DNA of 64,000 bases from an uncultured Acidimicrobiales bacterium (GCA_938021675.1 CALIFY010000022.1:42795-106794); one strand, 5' to 3'. Numbered from the stretch's first letter, positions 24,473 through 33,249 are shown. The notes: generated by a model from the sequence alone, not told the origin. Translations and numbers: made by a program.

Positions 24473-24898
24473 TCACCTCGTGGAGACAGCCCTATGGCCC
24501 GCCTCCGTCAGCGCGGCCCGCAGCAAGCCGAGGTGGGTATCGAGGGCAACCTGATCGGGCGCCGGGTCGGCGTTTGCAAAGTCGAACTGCGCCATCGACG
24601 TCACCGGGATCACGTGGACATGGGTGTGGGCCACTTCGAACCCAGCGACCAAGAGTCCGACCCGAGCCGGGTCGAACACGGCTCGCTGAGCAAGGCCAAT
24701 GGCCTGAGCCACGCCCATCAAGTGCGGACCGACGTCGGCCGGGAGATCGACCCACTGATCGATCTCGACCCGAGGGACCACCAGGCAGTGACCGGGGGCC
24801 AACGGCCGAACATCGAGGAAGGATACGCAGAGGTCGTCCTCCCACAACATCCGAGACGGGATCTCGCCAGCGATGATGCGAGTAAAAATTGATGCCAT
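24473..24898 (-). CDS. HIT family protein (nucleotide hydrolase/transferase)
   Basis: A 141-residue HIT protein of the HINT-like/Ap4A hydrolase type. The start MASIFTRIIAGEIPSRML is characteristic, and the catalytic triad motif is HTHVHVIP near residue 93. Family members hydrolyse AMP-linked nucleotides in the cytosol. The middle has an SFLDVRPLAPGHCLVVP segment typical of the fold. ATG 24898 stands 7 nt from a minus-strand TACGGT box (24906-24911), a leaderless arrangement. The spacer of about 190 bp to the EF-hand gene holds only a weak hairpin (24397-24426). Confidence 0.88.
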   Translation of the reverse strand: MASIFTRIIAGEIPSRMLWEDDLCVSFLDVRPLAPGHCLVVPRVEIDQWVDLPADVGPHLMGVAQAIGLAQRAVFDPARVGLLVAGFEVAHTHVHVIPVTSMAQFDFANADPAPDQVALDTHLGLLRAALTEAGHRAVSTR

Positions 24899-25079
24899 GA
24901 GAACGACCGTATCCGACTACTCGGGGACAGGTTCGGGCCAACACCACGTTGCGCGGCGAACAACTGTTCGATAGGATTTCATCACAGCTGGGGGGTCGGC
25001 ACGTGACTGCGTCGAGAGCGGGCCGGCCCCCAAAATCCACACCGCTATCGATCACCGCCGACATGCCGACAGGCACCAG

Positions 25080-25532
25080 GTGGCACAGCCGCAAACCTAC
25101 TCCGAGTATGAAACTCCCGATGTCACGAGCCCGTTATGGCTAAGTCACCACTGGCCTGGGGAGTACCACCCACGTTGCCTCCGAATCGGGCGACATCATG
25201 TTTGTCGTCGCTGCCTTGCCCTATACCCACTTGGGTTCTTAGTCGCCGTATTGTCGGCGGTCGGGCTGCCCCCGTGGCCAGGGGCGTTCGACCCGGCGAT
25301 GATTTGGATTCTGTCTCTCCCGGCGACGGTGGCCTTCGTCGGCGAGGCCACCGGCCGCTTCTCCTACGCCCCAAAATGGCAGGTAGGGACCACCCTGATC
25401 ACCGCGGTGGCCTTCGGCCGAGCCCTCGGCTACGAATTGGTCCAACGGTGGAGTCCAGAATTCTGGCAGCCAGTCACGGTCTTTGGTGCCGTATGGTTTG
25501 CCGCTTCTTACTACCAACACAACAACCGCTGA
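25080..25532 (+). CDS. DUF2085-like small membrane protein
   Basis: A 150-residue protein resembling DUF2085: an N-terminal cytoplasmic part with HHWPGEYHPRCLRIGRHHVC and RRCLALYPLG, then three hydrophobic segments (LVAVLSAVGLPPWPG, MIWILSLPATVAFVGEA, and a last one near residue 110). The spaced cysteines and CxRC-like motif suggest metal or redox binding near the membrane, which is not proven for the family. The GTG at 25080 has no good ribosome site. A shorter overlapping frame (GTG 24949 to 25143) is present but looks like chance. Promoter unclear; the 180-bp region upstream has a TAGGAT at 24972-24977. Confidence 0.55.
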   Translation: MAQPQTYSEYETPDVTSPLWLSHHWPGEYHPRCLRIGRHHVCRRCLALYPLGFLVAVLSAVGLPPWPGAFDPAMIWILSLPATVAFVGEATGRFSYAPKWQVGTTLITAVAFGRALGYELVQRWSPEFWQPVTVFGAVWFAASYYQHNNR

Positions 25533-25588
25533 ACCCTCCAGTCGCGCCACGTTAAAAATCGGCCGAACACCCAACGGCAAAACCAACC

Positions 25589-26164
25589 TCAGAAATCGAT
25601 GCCCTTCTTGGCCACGATGCCGGAATCAAAGGCGTGTTTGATCTTCCTCATCTCGGTCACGGTGTCGGCTACATCGAAGATGGCCTGGGGCATATCCCTC
25701 CCCGTGAGGACGACGTTCGTCCGTTCTGGTCGATTCTTCACCACGGCCACCACCTCGTCGGTCTCGATCCAGCCCCAGCTCATGGCGTAGCTGATTTCGT
25801 CGAGCACCAGCAAGCGATGGTCGCCCCGTTCGATCAACTCGACGGCAAACCGCCAGGCGGCCTCAGCTTTCGACCGGCTCTCATCGATGTCGTCGGAGTC
25901 CCAGGTGAATCCATCACCGGCGGCAAACCAGTCGACGCCGAGTTGGCGGCAGATTTTCTCCTCACCTGTTCGCCAGTCTCCGCTCTTCAAGAACTGGACA
26001 ACGCCGACCGTCCAGTCTTGGGCCGCGGCTCGCAGCACCATACCGAAGGCAGCCGTCGACTTTCCCTTTCCATCACCGGTATTGACCACCACCAGCGATG
26101 GAGCCGTTCGGAACTGATCGCTCTCGGCTCTTTCGAGCGGTGGTTCATTCACCGAGTCACTCAT
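25589..26164 (-). CDS. cobO: Cob(I)alamin adenosyltransferase (BtuR/CobO type)
   Basis: A 191-residue enzyme that transfers the adenosyl group of ATP to cob(I)alamin, the last step making adenosylcobalamin. Motifs: P-loop VVNTGDGKGKSTAAFG near residue 20, VGVVQFLKSGDW, Walker-B-like LLVLDEISYAMSWG and VVLTGRDMP, all typical of the CobA/CobO/BtuR family. The ATG at 26164 has an AAGGAGA site 8 nt away; the longer frame to 26230 would overlap the ABC ATPase. It is the last gene of the B12 uptake operon, so imported corrinoid would be adenosylated at once. This also closes a feedback loop, because adenosylcobalamin is the probable ligand of the upstream riboswitch. Confidence 0.93.
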   Translation of the reverse strand: MSDSVNEPPLERAESDQFRTAPSLVVVNTGDGKGKSTAAFGMVLRAAAQDWTVGVVQFLKSGDWRTGEEKICRQLGVDWFAAGDGFTWDSDDIDESRSKAEAAWRFAVELIERGDHRLLVLDEISYAMSWGWIETDEVVAVVKNRPERTNVVLTGRDMPQAIFDVADTVTEMRKIKHAFDSGIVAKKGIDF

Positions 26165-26178
26165 CGTTATCTCTCCTT

Positions 26179-27015
26179 CTATTTGGGTCCGCTGTCCAAT
26201 GGGACCCGTTGTGGTACGACCACTCGACACCCGTCCGGTCCGTCGATTACGGCGATCGGTGTGCGGTAGTGGGCGGTCAACAGCTCATCGTTCAACACAT
26301 CGTCAGGCCCGCCGGTGGCGACCGATTGACCGTCGGACAACAGCAACATTCGATCACCGAATCGCCCGGCCAGGGTCAGGTCGTGCATTGCGCTAATCAC
26401 CGCCAGATCGTGGGCATGCCGAAGTTCGTCTACCAGCTCGAGCACGGTCATGGCGTGGGACAGATCAAGCGAGCTGGTCGGCTCATCGAGAACAAGAATC
26501 TGCGCTTCCTGGACGAGTGCCCTGGCCACGCTGACCCGCTGCGCCTCGCCCCCGGACAGCTCTGTCACCGGCCGCCCTGCGACCGAGCCAAGATCGAGCT
26601 GGTCGAGGACGTCGGCCGCCCGCCGACGATCAGCGGCCGACTCCGACCCGAACCAACCAAGGTGAGCGGTACGCCCAAGCAGCACGTATTCTGCCACCGA
26701 CATCCCCGCCGGCAGCACTGGATGCTGAGGCACGTAGGCCACTGTCCGCGCCTCGGCGGCACGACCGGTTTGGGGTCGACCGAGAATGGCCAACTCCCCC
26801 GAGAATTCCATGATTCCGACGATGGTCTTCAACACGGTAGTTTTTCCGGCACCATTCGGTCCGATGATGACCAGCCAGTCGCCAAGCGACAGCTCGAACG
26901 TCAACCCATTCACAACCGTCGAGCCGCTGTAGCCCACCGAAACGTCGACCACATCCAGCGCCAGCGATCGCCGCGTCGCACCAAGGGTCGACTGTGGCCC
27001 CTTCGATACCATCAT
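26179..27015 (-). CDS. btuD: Cobalamin ABC importer ATP-binding protein
   Basis: The 278-residue ATPase drives corrinoid import through BtuC. Walker A is IGPNGAGKTTVLKT, signature ELSGGEAQRVSVARAL, Walker B ILVLDEPTSSLDL and the switch histidine in SAMHDLTLAGRF, all of the FecE/BtuD group. ATG 27015 overlaps the btuC stop as ATGA and has an AAGGGAG site; a longer frame to 27039 is less likely. The cobO gene starts 14 bp after its stop. Iron-siderophore importers share this fold; the B12 assignment rests on the riboswitch and on cobO in the same operon. Confidence 0.85.
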   Translation of the reverse strand: MMVSKGPQSTLGATRRSLALDVVDVSVGYSGSTVVNGLTFELSLGDWLVIIGPNGAGKTTVLKTIVGIMEFSGELAILGRPQTGRAAEARTVAYVPQHPVLPAGMSVAEYVLLGRTAHLGWFGSESAADRRRAADVLDQLDLGSVAGRPVTELSGGEAQRVSVARALVQEAQILVLDEPTSSLDLSHAMTVLELVDELRHAHDLAVISAMHDLTLAGRFGDRMLLLSDGQSVATGGPDDVLNDELLTAHYRTPIAVIDGPDGCRVVVPQRVPLDSGPK

Positions 27016-28124
27016 CGAAAAACTCCCTTCTTTGACCACATCACCGCAACAAAAAATGGTGCACCGAAGAAGGCTGTTACCACGCCGATGGGCAATTCGG
27101 CGCCGCCGGCCAAGTTTCTGGCGCCGACATCGGCCAAGACGAGAAACGCTGCACCACCGATCGCCGACAACGGCAGCAACGTTCGGTAGGTGGACCCCAC
27201 GGTGAGCCGAATGAAGTGCGGCACAATAATTCCGACAAAGGCGATCAGACCGCTGACCGAGACGGCGACCGATGCCAACAGCGATGCCGCCACGATCAAT
27301 ACGATCCGCACCCGCGGCACGGCAACCCCCAGCGCCAGGGCCTCATCGTCTCCGAGTTGGAGCACATCCAGCTGCCGTCCAAATCGCAGGATCACGATGG
27401 TACACACCGCAACATATGGTCCGAGAATACCGACCTCCCCCCAGCCGAATGTGCCGAGCCGGCCAAGCAGCCACTGGTACACCTCGGCGATCACATCGGA
27501 GTTCCGTTGCAACAGAAAGGTTTGAATCGCCGCCAGAAACGATGCCACCGCAACTCCGGCCAGAAGAAGAGACGCCGTTTCCCGGGACGCGCCGAGTCCG
27601 ACGACGGCCGAACAAGCGATGGCGACGAGGCCACCGAAAAAGGCCAGGAGCGGCACGGCGTGGAACGGACCCCAGCCGACATCGAGTCGGGTAACCACCG
27701 CCACGGTGGCTCCCAGACCGGCCCCAGCGGCCACCCCAAGCAAGAACGGGTCGGCGAGTGGATTCTGGAATACCCCTTGATACGTCGCACCCGAAACCGC
27801 CAACGAAAGCCCAACAAGCGCACCGAGGACCGCTCGGGGCATGCGCCATTCCCAGATGATCGATCGTTGCGGATCGCTGAGACCGGAGTCGGCATGCACT
27901 CCGGGTATGGCATCGACGATTTCGATGAGGAGCGGCCGAACTCCGATGTCGCTACTCCCAGTGGAAATACCGAGGATCATGGCACCGATCAGCACGACAC
28001 CGGCGACCAGAAAGGCACGACGTGACGGGCGAAAGGCCCGCTCGGCATGATCTCGCGCCGAGCGAACCTCTCCGACTCCCCCAGTGACCGACCGGGACGG
28101 GAACACCCGCCCCGAACTCGTCAT
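27012..28124 (-). CDS. btuC: Cobalamin ABC importer permease (FecCD family)
   Basis: A 370-residue membrane protein of the BtuC/FecCD family with about ten helices. Family segments are seen: WRMPRAVLGALVGLSLAVSG, GATYQGVFQNPLADPFLLGV, the coupling-helix region ALGVAVPRVR, and near the C-terminus GLIAFVGIIVPHFIRLTVG, which contacts the ATPase. The N-terminus has about 50 cytoplasmic residues before helix 1, longer than usual. The ATG at 28124 overlaps the btuF stop as ATGA. Together with the binding protein and ATPase it forms a type II importer for corrinoids. Confidence 0.88.
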   Translation of the reverse strand: MTSSGRVFPSRSVTGGVGEVRSARDHAERAFRPSRRAFLVAGVVLIGAMILGISTGSSDIGVRPLLIEIVDAIPGVHADSGLSDPQRSIIWEWRMPRAVLGALVGLSLAVSGATYQGVFQNPLADPFLLGVAAGAGLGATVAVVTRLDVGWGPFHAVPLLAFFGGLVAIACSAVVGLGASRETASLLLAGVAVASFLAAIQTFLLQRNSDVIAEVYQWLLGRLGTFGWGEVGILGPYVAVCTIVILRFGRQLDVLQLGDDEALALGVAVPRVRIVLIVAASLLASVAVSVSGLIAFVGIIVPHFIRLTVGSTYRTLLPLSAIGGAAFLVLADVGARNLAGGAELPIGVVTAFFGAPFFVAVMWSKKGVFR

Positions 28125-29116
28125 GCGTCAGCCTTGGTCATCACCGAGGCGATGACCTCCATGAACTCGACGACCCGCGGCCCCCACCGAGAAGCGATAT
28201 CGGCATCCACTTGGACAACCCGACCGTTGGACACAGCCGAGATCGTCTCCCAACCCGGTCGTGCGGAAATGTCATCGACGCCGTACGTCACTTCGTCGGT
28301 AAAGACGATCAGCGTCGGATCGGCGGCGATAATGGCCTCGCCGTCGATGAGGGGGAAACCGCTGCCGTCGTCGAGAGGGTCCGCCACGTTCTCAAAACCC
28401 AAGGTGGCATAGACCTGACCGATGAACGAGTTCGAAGTTGCCGTGTAGAACGAATCGTCGATCTCATGGAAGACCCGAACGTCGGAACCGGTCTCGGGAA
28501 GCGTGGCAACCACATCGTCGATGCCTTGGCGAATCTCGGCATTGACGGCGGCCGCCTGCTCGAGCTGTCCCGTCGCTTCGCCGAGTTGAGCCACTTGGTC
28601 ATACGTGTCGTCGAACGACCCTGCAGCCGGCTGGAACAACACCGGGATGTCGTTTTCGGTCAGCCCGGTCGCCACTTCCTCCGGCAGACTTGACGCCACG
28701 ACCAAGTCGGTTTCGGTGGCAAGGATGGCCTCAAGGTCAGGGGTGAATCCGTCCAAGGTCCCTTCGGGCGCCTCTGGCGGGTAGTCGGAGGACAGGTCGA
28801 CCGCGGCCACCAGGTCGCCAGCACCGATGGCAAACAGAATTTCGGTAGCGGTAGGCGAAAGCGAGACGATCTTGGTCGGCGCAGCACCGATGGTCACGAC
28901 GCCCGCGGCAGTGTCGACATCGACCGGGTAGGTGGCCGGGGTGTCGCCGGTTGACTCAGCATCGTCTTCGGGGGAGCCAGCACCTTGGCTGGAGCCATCA
29001 TCGATGGAGGGACCGGCCGCTTCGGCCGACTCTGTCTCATCGCCGGAGCCACAGGCCGCGACCAAGGTCAATACGACCACTAGCGCTAGCCGACGGGAAA
29101 TGGAGAGCAAGTTCAC
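28121..29116 (-). CDS. btuF: Cobalamin-binding lipoprotein of the ABC importer
   Basis: A 331-residue substrate-binding lipoprotein. The signal sequence ends in a lipobox, LTLVAACGSG, followed by a disordered acidic stretch (about 25-60). The mature domain begins around KIVSLSPTATEILFAIGAGD, the hallmark start of BtuF/FecB-type class III binding proteins, with the joining alpha helix after the first lobe. The GTG at 29116 (VNLLSISRRLAL) has a GGAGG site about 10 nt away and gives a proper signal peptide; the frame to 29233 would run back into the riboswitch. First gene of the operon, directly under the riboswitch. Confidence 0.85.
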   Translation of the reverse strand: MNLLSISRRLALVVVLTLVAACGSGDETESAEAAGPSIDDGSSQGAGSPEDDAESTGDTPATYPVDVDTAAGVVTIGAAPTKIVSLSPTATEILFAIGAGDLVAAVDLSSDYPPEAPEGTLDGFTPDLEAILATETDLVVASSLPEEVATGLTENDIPVLFQPAAGSFDDTYDQVAQLGEATGQLEQAAAVNAEIRQGIDDVVATLPETGSDVRVFHEIDDSFYTATSNSFIGQVYATLGFENVADPLDDGSGFPLIDGEAIIAADPTLIVFTDEVTYGVDDISARPGWETISAVSNGRVVQVDADIASRWGPRVVEFMEVIASVMTKADA

Positions 29117-29126
29117 GATTACGCAT

Positions 29127-29143
29127 CCTCCGTTGACTCGGAG
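29127..29143 (-). promoter_or_regulatory. Hairpin hiding the btuF ribosome site
   Basis: On the minus strand CTCCG and CGGAG pair around the loop AGTCAA (29128-29143). The CGGAGG half is the btuF ribosome-binding site (GGAGG at 29127-29131). When it forms, translation of btuF should be blocked, so it is a likely expression platform of the riboswitch. Confidence 0.5.
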
Positions 29144-29174
29144 AAACCCTCGTGGACTATCGTCGACAAGCGGG

Positions 29175-29335
29175 CCTTGTTCCGAGGACCTTCGTTGCAC
29201 TCGCATCGAGCAGGCGGCCTGGCTACACGCCAACCGGCGCGATCACAGTTGCGGCACAGCGCCGGATTCACACCGGACTTCGCTGCTACGGACGAGACGA
29301 GCAGTGGTGCCCGCACCCGTACTATACGGCGTCGG
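29175..29335 (-). ncRNA. Cobalamin (B12) riboswitch
   Basis: On the minus strand the conserved core is clear: GAAGTCCGGTGTGAATCCGG followed by CGCTGTGCCGCAACTGTG (29245-29282), and then the B12-box region GTAGCCAGGCCGCCTGC (29210-29226). This is the typical cobalamin riboswitch order. It lies about 60 nt upstream of btuF. Binding of adenosylcobalamin normally represses; the ends given are approximate because the outer stem was folded by eye only. Confidence 0.88.
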
Positions 29336-29375
29336 CCGGAATCCCAACCGGCCACCTCATCCAGGGCACGTCTGG

Positions 29376-29403
29376 CCGGCACCAACCAAAAAGTTGGAGC
29401 CGG
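29376..29403. repeat. Hairpin just upstream of the riboswitch
   Basis: CCGGC-A-CCAAC, loop CAAAAA, GTTGG-A-GCCGG: two 5-bp stems split by one A-A mismatch, followed by the 10-bp palindrome CCGGGCCCGG (29400-29409). There is no T tract, so it is not a simple terminator. It may be the 5' end of the riboswitch leader or a separate structure. Confidence 0.5.
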
Positions 29404-29486
29404 GCCCGGCCGCCGGAGGGAATGGCGTCCGGACCCGGCCCCAGATGACAGCGCCCCGCGGAGGGTATGCAGGGGACACTGGGTGT

Positions 29487-29516
29487 TGCGTTGTGCATCG
29501 GGTATGACGCAACGCA
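29487..29516. repeat. Inverted repeat between btuF leader and menC
   Basis: TGCGTTG (29487-29493) and CAACGCA (29510-29516) are exact inverted copies 16 bp apart in the divergent region between btuF and menC. It is a candidate binding site for a regulator of one or both; a minus-strand TACCCT box (29462-29467) lies about 20 bp away. The rest of 29404-29585 shows no gene. Confidence 0.4.
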
Positions 29517-29585
29517 GCCAGCGGAAGTCGCGAAGTTTCTCAAAAAGTTTGGCGATGGCCCATTTGACCTACCCTGGGCGGTCCG

Positions 29586-30686
29586 ATGCACCTCATCGCA
29601 GCCGAGATCTCGCTACTAGAACTGCCGCTTCACGAGCCGTTTGTGGCCAGCCACGGAACGACGACCACCCGAGCCATCACCATTGTCCGGCTCGAAACAG
29701 ACCACGGACCAGGGTGGGGCGAATGTGCGGCCCTCCCGGCGGCCACCTACACGAAGGAGTCGGCCCGCGGAGCGTTCGAGGCATTGACCCAACGCCTAGT
29801 TCCGCCACTGTTGGGGTCCGAGGTCGGCCCGGATCAGCTGGGCGGCGCCGATGGGACGACAGACCATCCGATGGCCATCGCTGCGGTCGAGATGGCCGTC
29901 CTGGACGCCAAGCTCACATCTGCTGGACGCCCCCTATCCGAACATCTCGGAGCAGCGACCTCGTCGGTTCTGGCCGGCGTCAGTATCGGGCTCGGTACCG
30001 TCGAAGAGACGGTAGCGACCGCTGTGGACCTGGCCGACCAAGGGTACGGCAGACTCAAATGCAAGATCGCTCCCGGCCACGATCTCGCCCTCGTGACCGC
30101 CCTGAGACAGGTGGTGCCAAACGTCGAGCTTCACATCGATGCAAACGGGGCGTACCCCCCAGACGCGGTCTCTCATCTCGCCGCGGTGGTGGCAGCCGGC
30201 GTGGACGCGATCGAACAGCCATTCCTCCCCGACGAGGTGGACGCGGCGGCAGCTCTGGTGGCGGCGATAGACCCGATCCCGGTGGTAGCCGACGAAGCGG
30301 TGACGGCGCCGGCCGACGCCATCGCCCTGGCCAGAAGAGGGGCTGCCACTGCAGTCTCGATTAAGCCGCCCCGGGTTGGGGGGCTCCAATCTGCGACCGA
30401 TCTGCTCCGGGTATGTCGAGCCGAGGGTTTGGCGGTAACCGTTGGCGGAATGCTCGAATGCGGTCTCGGACGCCACGCCCTGACCGCATTCGCTGCGCTG
30501 ACCGATTTTGACCTGATCGGTGATCTTTCTCCGGCCGGACGGTGGCTCGCCGCCGACCCGTGGCCCGACCTCAGCCTGGTCGACGGGCGTCTGAGCGTCC
30601 CAAACGAACCCGGTGTTGCCCCGCCCCCCGATCACGATCTGCTGATCGCCCACACGACAACGAGCCGGCGCTTGGAGACCGGGTGA
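29586..30686 (+). CDS. menC: o-Succinylbenzoate synthase (MenC)
   Basis: A 366-residue enolase-superfamily enzyme that dehydrates SHCHC to o-succinylbenzoate in menaquinone synthesis. Active-site features: KxK lysines in GRLKCKIAPG near residue 155, metal ligands Asp in IDANGAYPPDA, Glu in AIEQPFLPDE and Asp in VVADEAV, and the second catalytic Lys in SIKPPRVGG. Dipeptide epimerases share these motifs, but the menH and menD genes that follow at once make MenC the best call. A TACCCT box at 29570-29575 sits 10 nt before ATG 29586. The stop overlaps menH as GTGA. Confidence 0.88.
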   Translation: MHLIAAEISLLELPLHEPFVASHGTTTTRAITIVRLETDHGPGWGECAALPAATYTKESARGAFEALTQRLVPPLLGSEVGPDQLGGADGTTDHPMAIAAVEMAVLDAKLTSAGRPLSEHLGAATSSVLAGVSIGLGTVEETVATAVDLADQGYGRLKCKIAPGHDLALVTALRQVVPNVELHIDANGAYPPDAVSHLAAVVAAGVDAIEQPFLPDEVDAAAALVAAIDPIPVVADEAVTAPADAIALARRGAATAVSIKPPRVGGLQSATDLLRVCRAEGLAVTVGGMLECGLGRHALTAFAALTDFDLIGDLSPAGRWLAADPWPDLSLVDGRLSVPNEPGVAPPPDHDLLIAHTTTSRRLETG

Positions 30687-31432
30687 GCCTGGCGACCGAA
30701 CGAAGCGGGCGGGGTCGACGTCTCGCCCTCACCCACGGATTTACTCAAAATTCCCAATGCTGGGGGCCGGTCGCCGGTCTGCTGGCTGAACACCACGAAG
30801 TGGTCCGTATCGATGCCCCAGGACACGGCCGTTCGGGTCATGACGACGCCGACCTCTGGGCCTCAGCAGACCTCCTGGGTGAGGCCGGAGGTCAGGCCAT
30901 CTACGTCGGCTACTCCATGGGTGGCCGAATGAGTCTCCATCTGGCCTTGTCGACACCGGAACTGGTCGACGGGCTCATCCTCATCGGGGCGACGCCGGGC
31001 ATCGAGGATCGCCTCGATCGAGACACGAGACTCCGGGCTGATGCCGTATTGGCCAAACGGCTTCTGACCGACGGCCTCGACTCATTCCTCGACCGTTGGC
31101 TGACGAATCCGTTGTTCGCTTCCCTTCCCCCGGACAGCGCAGCAAAGAACGCCCGTTTGACAAACCGCCCAGAGGGACTGGCCGCCAGCCTGCACCATCG
31201 AGGCACGGGAAGCCAGGAATCGTTGTGGTCTCGCCTCCCCGATCTTACGATGCCGGTCCTTATCATCGTGGGCCGCACCGACCACAAGTTCTTGGCCATC
31301 GGTGAGCAAATGGTGACGGCCATGAGCGGCACCGACGCCGAACTCGTCTCGATCCCTGGGACACACGCCGTCCACCTCGAACGCCCGGACCGGGTGGCGA
31401 CCATCATCGCCGAGCGCGCCGCCTCCTGGTAA
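30683..31432 (+). CDS. menH: SHCHC synthase (MenH), alpha/beta hydrolase
   Basis: The 249-residue alpha/beta hydrolase should remove pyruvate from SEPHCHC to form SHCHC. The nucleophile elbow YVGYSMGGRM matches the GYSxGGR motif typical of MenH rather than general esterases. The oxyanion region HGFTQNSQCW and the C-terminal histidine in IPGTHAVHLERPD complete the triad set. I start it at GTG 30683, which overlaps the menC TGA as GTGA; an upstream frame start at 30542 lies inside menC and reads low-complexity Arg/Pro. menD follows after 81 bp with its own TACCTT box. Confidence 0.85.
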   Translation: MSLATERSGRGRRLALTHGFTQNSQCWGPVAGLLAEHHEVVRIDAPGHGRSGHDDADLWASADLLGEAGGQAIYVGYSMGGRMSLHLALSTPELVDGLILIGATPGIEDRLDRDTRLRADAVLAKRLLTDGLDSFLDRWLTNPLFASLPPDSAAKNARLTNRPEGLAASLHHRGTGSQESLWSRLPDLTMPVLIIVGRTDHKFLAIGEQMVTAMSGTDAELVSIPGTHAVHLERPDRVATIIAERAASW

Positions 31433-31513
31433 CACCGAGCGGCGACCTACCCACAGACCATCTGGGGCGGTCGATGCCCCGAGCCGACCGCTGACTCGAT
31501 ACCTTTATCCCCC

Positions 31514-33208
31514 ATGTCGACGACCGCTGCCACATTCTGCGCGACGTTGGTCGATGAGTGGGTCCGTGCCGGCGTGACCGATGCGTTCGCATCCCCCGGA
31601 TCCCGTTCGACACCGATGGCGCTGGCCCTTATCGGCGACAAGCGACTCCGACTCCACGTCTTCCACGACGAACGGTCGGCCTCCTTCGCCGCCCTAGGCA
31701 ATGCGCAAGCGACCGGTCGCCCCACCGTGGTGACCTGCACCAGTGGGACCGCAGCAGCCCACTTTTATGCCGCCGTTATCGAGGCTGGTCTTGCTGCCGT
31801 TCCCCTCATCGTCTGCACCGCCGACCGACCCCCGGAACTGTGGGATGTTGGCGCCCCGCAAACCGTCGATCAATCCCGCCTCTACGGCGGAGCGATCCGC
31901 TACTTTACCGAACCGGGGGTCCCCACCGAAGATACCCGGTCGTCGTGGCGCTCCATCGGAGCGAGGCTGGCAGTTGAGGCGAACGGCGGCGGTGGAGCCC
32001 GAGGCCCGGTCCATGTCAACTTGTCGTTTCGCGATCCACTCGTGGCCACACCGGGCGAACTTCCGCCGGGGAGGGCGGCCGGCCGCCCGTGGCACGAAGA
32101 CCTTCGAGGCGATCGATCGAACCAGACGGTGTCGGACGGTGAAGCGGCCGTGGTGTGGTCTCGCCTCCGGGGCCTGTCCGGCGTTCTCATCGCCGGGAAT
32201 GACACATCCAATCCCACGTCTGTTCTCGGTTTGGCGAGACGGCTTGGGTGGCCGGTGTTGGCCGATCACCGCTCCGGTTGTCGAGCCGAGGGTGAATCCA
32301 TCGCCCACGCTGACGCCATGCTCCGCAGCGAGCGGTTCGCGGCCGGAAGTTCCCCGGACGTGGTACTGCGGTTCGGTCAGCCGATGGCTAGCAAGGTTGT
32401 CAGTCGCTGGCTGTCGAACCTCGACGCCGAGACGATCGTCGCCGTCGACCGGAACCGTTGGATCGACCCCGAACGGACGGCCTCTCTCGTCGTCACCCAG
32501 GCCGGTTTGGCGGCCCGGCTCCTTCGCTGTATTCCAGATGATTACCGCCCGGCAAACGCTGCAGATCGGTGGCGTCGGGCCGACGAATTGGCGTCGTCGG
32601 CCATCGCTGAGCACTTGGCAAACATCGATCACGTGACAGAGCCAGGGATCGCCAGGGCAGTGCTAGTCGGGCTGGACTCTGGCTCGTCACTCGTCGTCGC
32701 CTCGTCGATGCCGGTCCGCGATATCGAGTGGTTCGGTCCGAACCGGCGGGATGTCCGGGTGTACGCTAACCGGGGAGCAAACGGCATCGATGGCGTTATC
32801 GCGACCGCGATCGGTGTCGCGCTGACCGGTTCGCCGACGACGCTCCTCATCGGCGACGTCGCGTTCCTTCACGACAGCAGCTCGCTCATCGGAGTAGCGG
32901 ACCGGGGCCTCGACCTCACGATCGTCGTCGTCGACAACGACGGTGGCGGCATCTTCTCCTTCCTCCCCCAGGCTGACCAGGTCGCCGCAGAAGACTTCGA
33001 GCGCTTGTTCGGAACACCCCATGGCACGGACCTGGTAGCCCTATGCCGAGCCCACGGCCTGCAAGCCGACCCGTGGGAGCCAGGCCAAGCCATGTCGCGG
33101 CCAGCCAAAAAGGGGGTTCGGGTTCTCGTCGCCAACACCGACCGGAGGGACAACGTAACCGTTCACGACCAGCTACATCAGGCCGTGGCATCGGCCATCG
33201 AGTCGTAG
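31514..33208 (+). CDS. menD: SEPHCHC synthase (MenD), ThDP-dependent
   Basis: A 564-residue thiamine-diphosphate enzyme that adds succinic semialdehyde (from 2-oxoglutarate) to isochorismate, the first dedicated menaquinone step. Diagnostic parts: the N-terminal ASPGSRSTPMALAL loop, the catalytic-glutamate region HVFHDERSASFAALG, CTSGTAAAHFYAAV, and the ThDP/Mg motif GDVAFLHDSSSL through VVDNDGGGIFSFL. Length and order match MenD. The substrate isochorismate would come from the menF gene 9 kb away. The start follows TACCTT by 8 nt. The downstream end has a small hairpin (33250-33264). Confidence 0.95.
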   Translation: MSTTAATFCATLVDEWVRAGVTDAFASPGSRSTPMALALIGDKRLRLHVFHDERSASFAALGNAQATGRPTVVTCTSGTAAAHFYAAVIEAGLAAVPLIVCTADRPPELWDVGAPQTVDQSRLYGGAIRYFTEPGVPTEDTRSSWRSIGARLAVEANGGGGARGPVHVNLSFRDPLVATPGELPPGRAAGRPWHEDLRGDRSNQTVSDGEAAVVWSRLRGLSGVLIAGNDTSNPTSVLGLARRLGWPVLADHRSGCRAEGESIAHADAMLRSERFAAGSSPDVVLRFGQPMASKVVSRWLSNLDAETIVAVDRNRWIDPERTASLVVTQAGLAARLLRCIPDDYRPANAADRWRRADELASSAIAEHLANIDHVTEPGIARAVLVGLDSGSSLVVASSMPVRDIEWFGPNRRDVRVYANRGANGIDGVIATAIGVALTGSPTTLLIGDVAFLHDSSSLIGVADRGLDLTIVVVDNDGGGIFSFLPQADQVAAEDFERLFGTPHGTDLVALCRAHGLQADPWEPGQAMSRPAKKGVRVLVANTDRRDNVTVHDQLHQAVASAIES

Positions 33209-33249
33209 ATGGTGTGGCGAAACGACCGGTCGACGAGCGGGGACCGATC

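Noticed and set aside
24949..25143. Plus-strand frame of 64 codons with a possible promoter
   Set aside because: Composition is like a chance frame and it overlaps the DUF2085-like gene start; kept only as a note.
26098..27189. Plus-strand frame of 363 codons
   Set aside because: Antisense shadow of cobO, btuD and btuC.
29376..29403. Hairpin as a rho-independent terminator
   Set aside because: No T tract follows on either strand.
29177..30364. Plus-strand frame of 395 codons
   Set aside because: Runs through the riboswitch and menC in the wrong phase and is Arg-rich.
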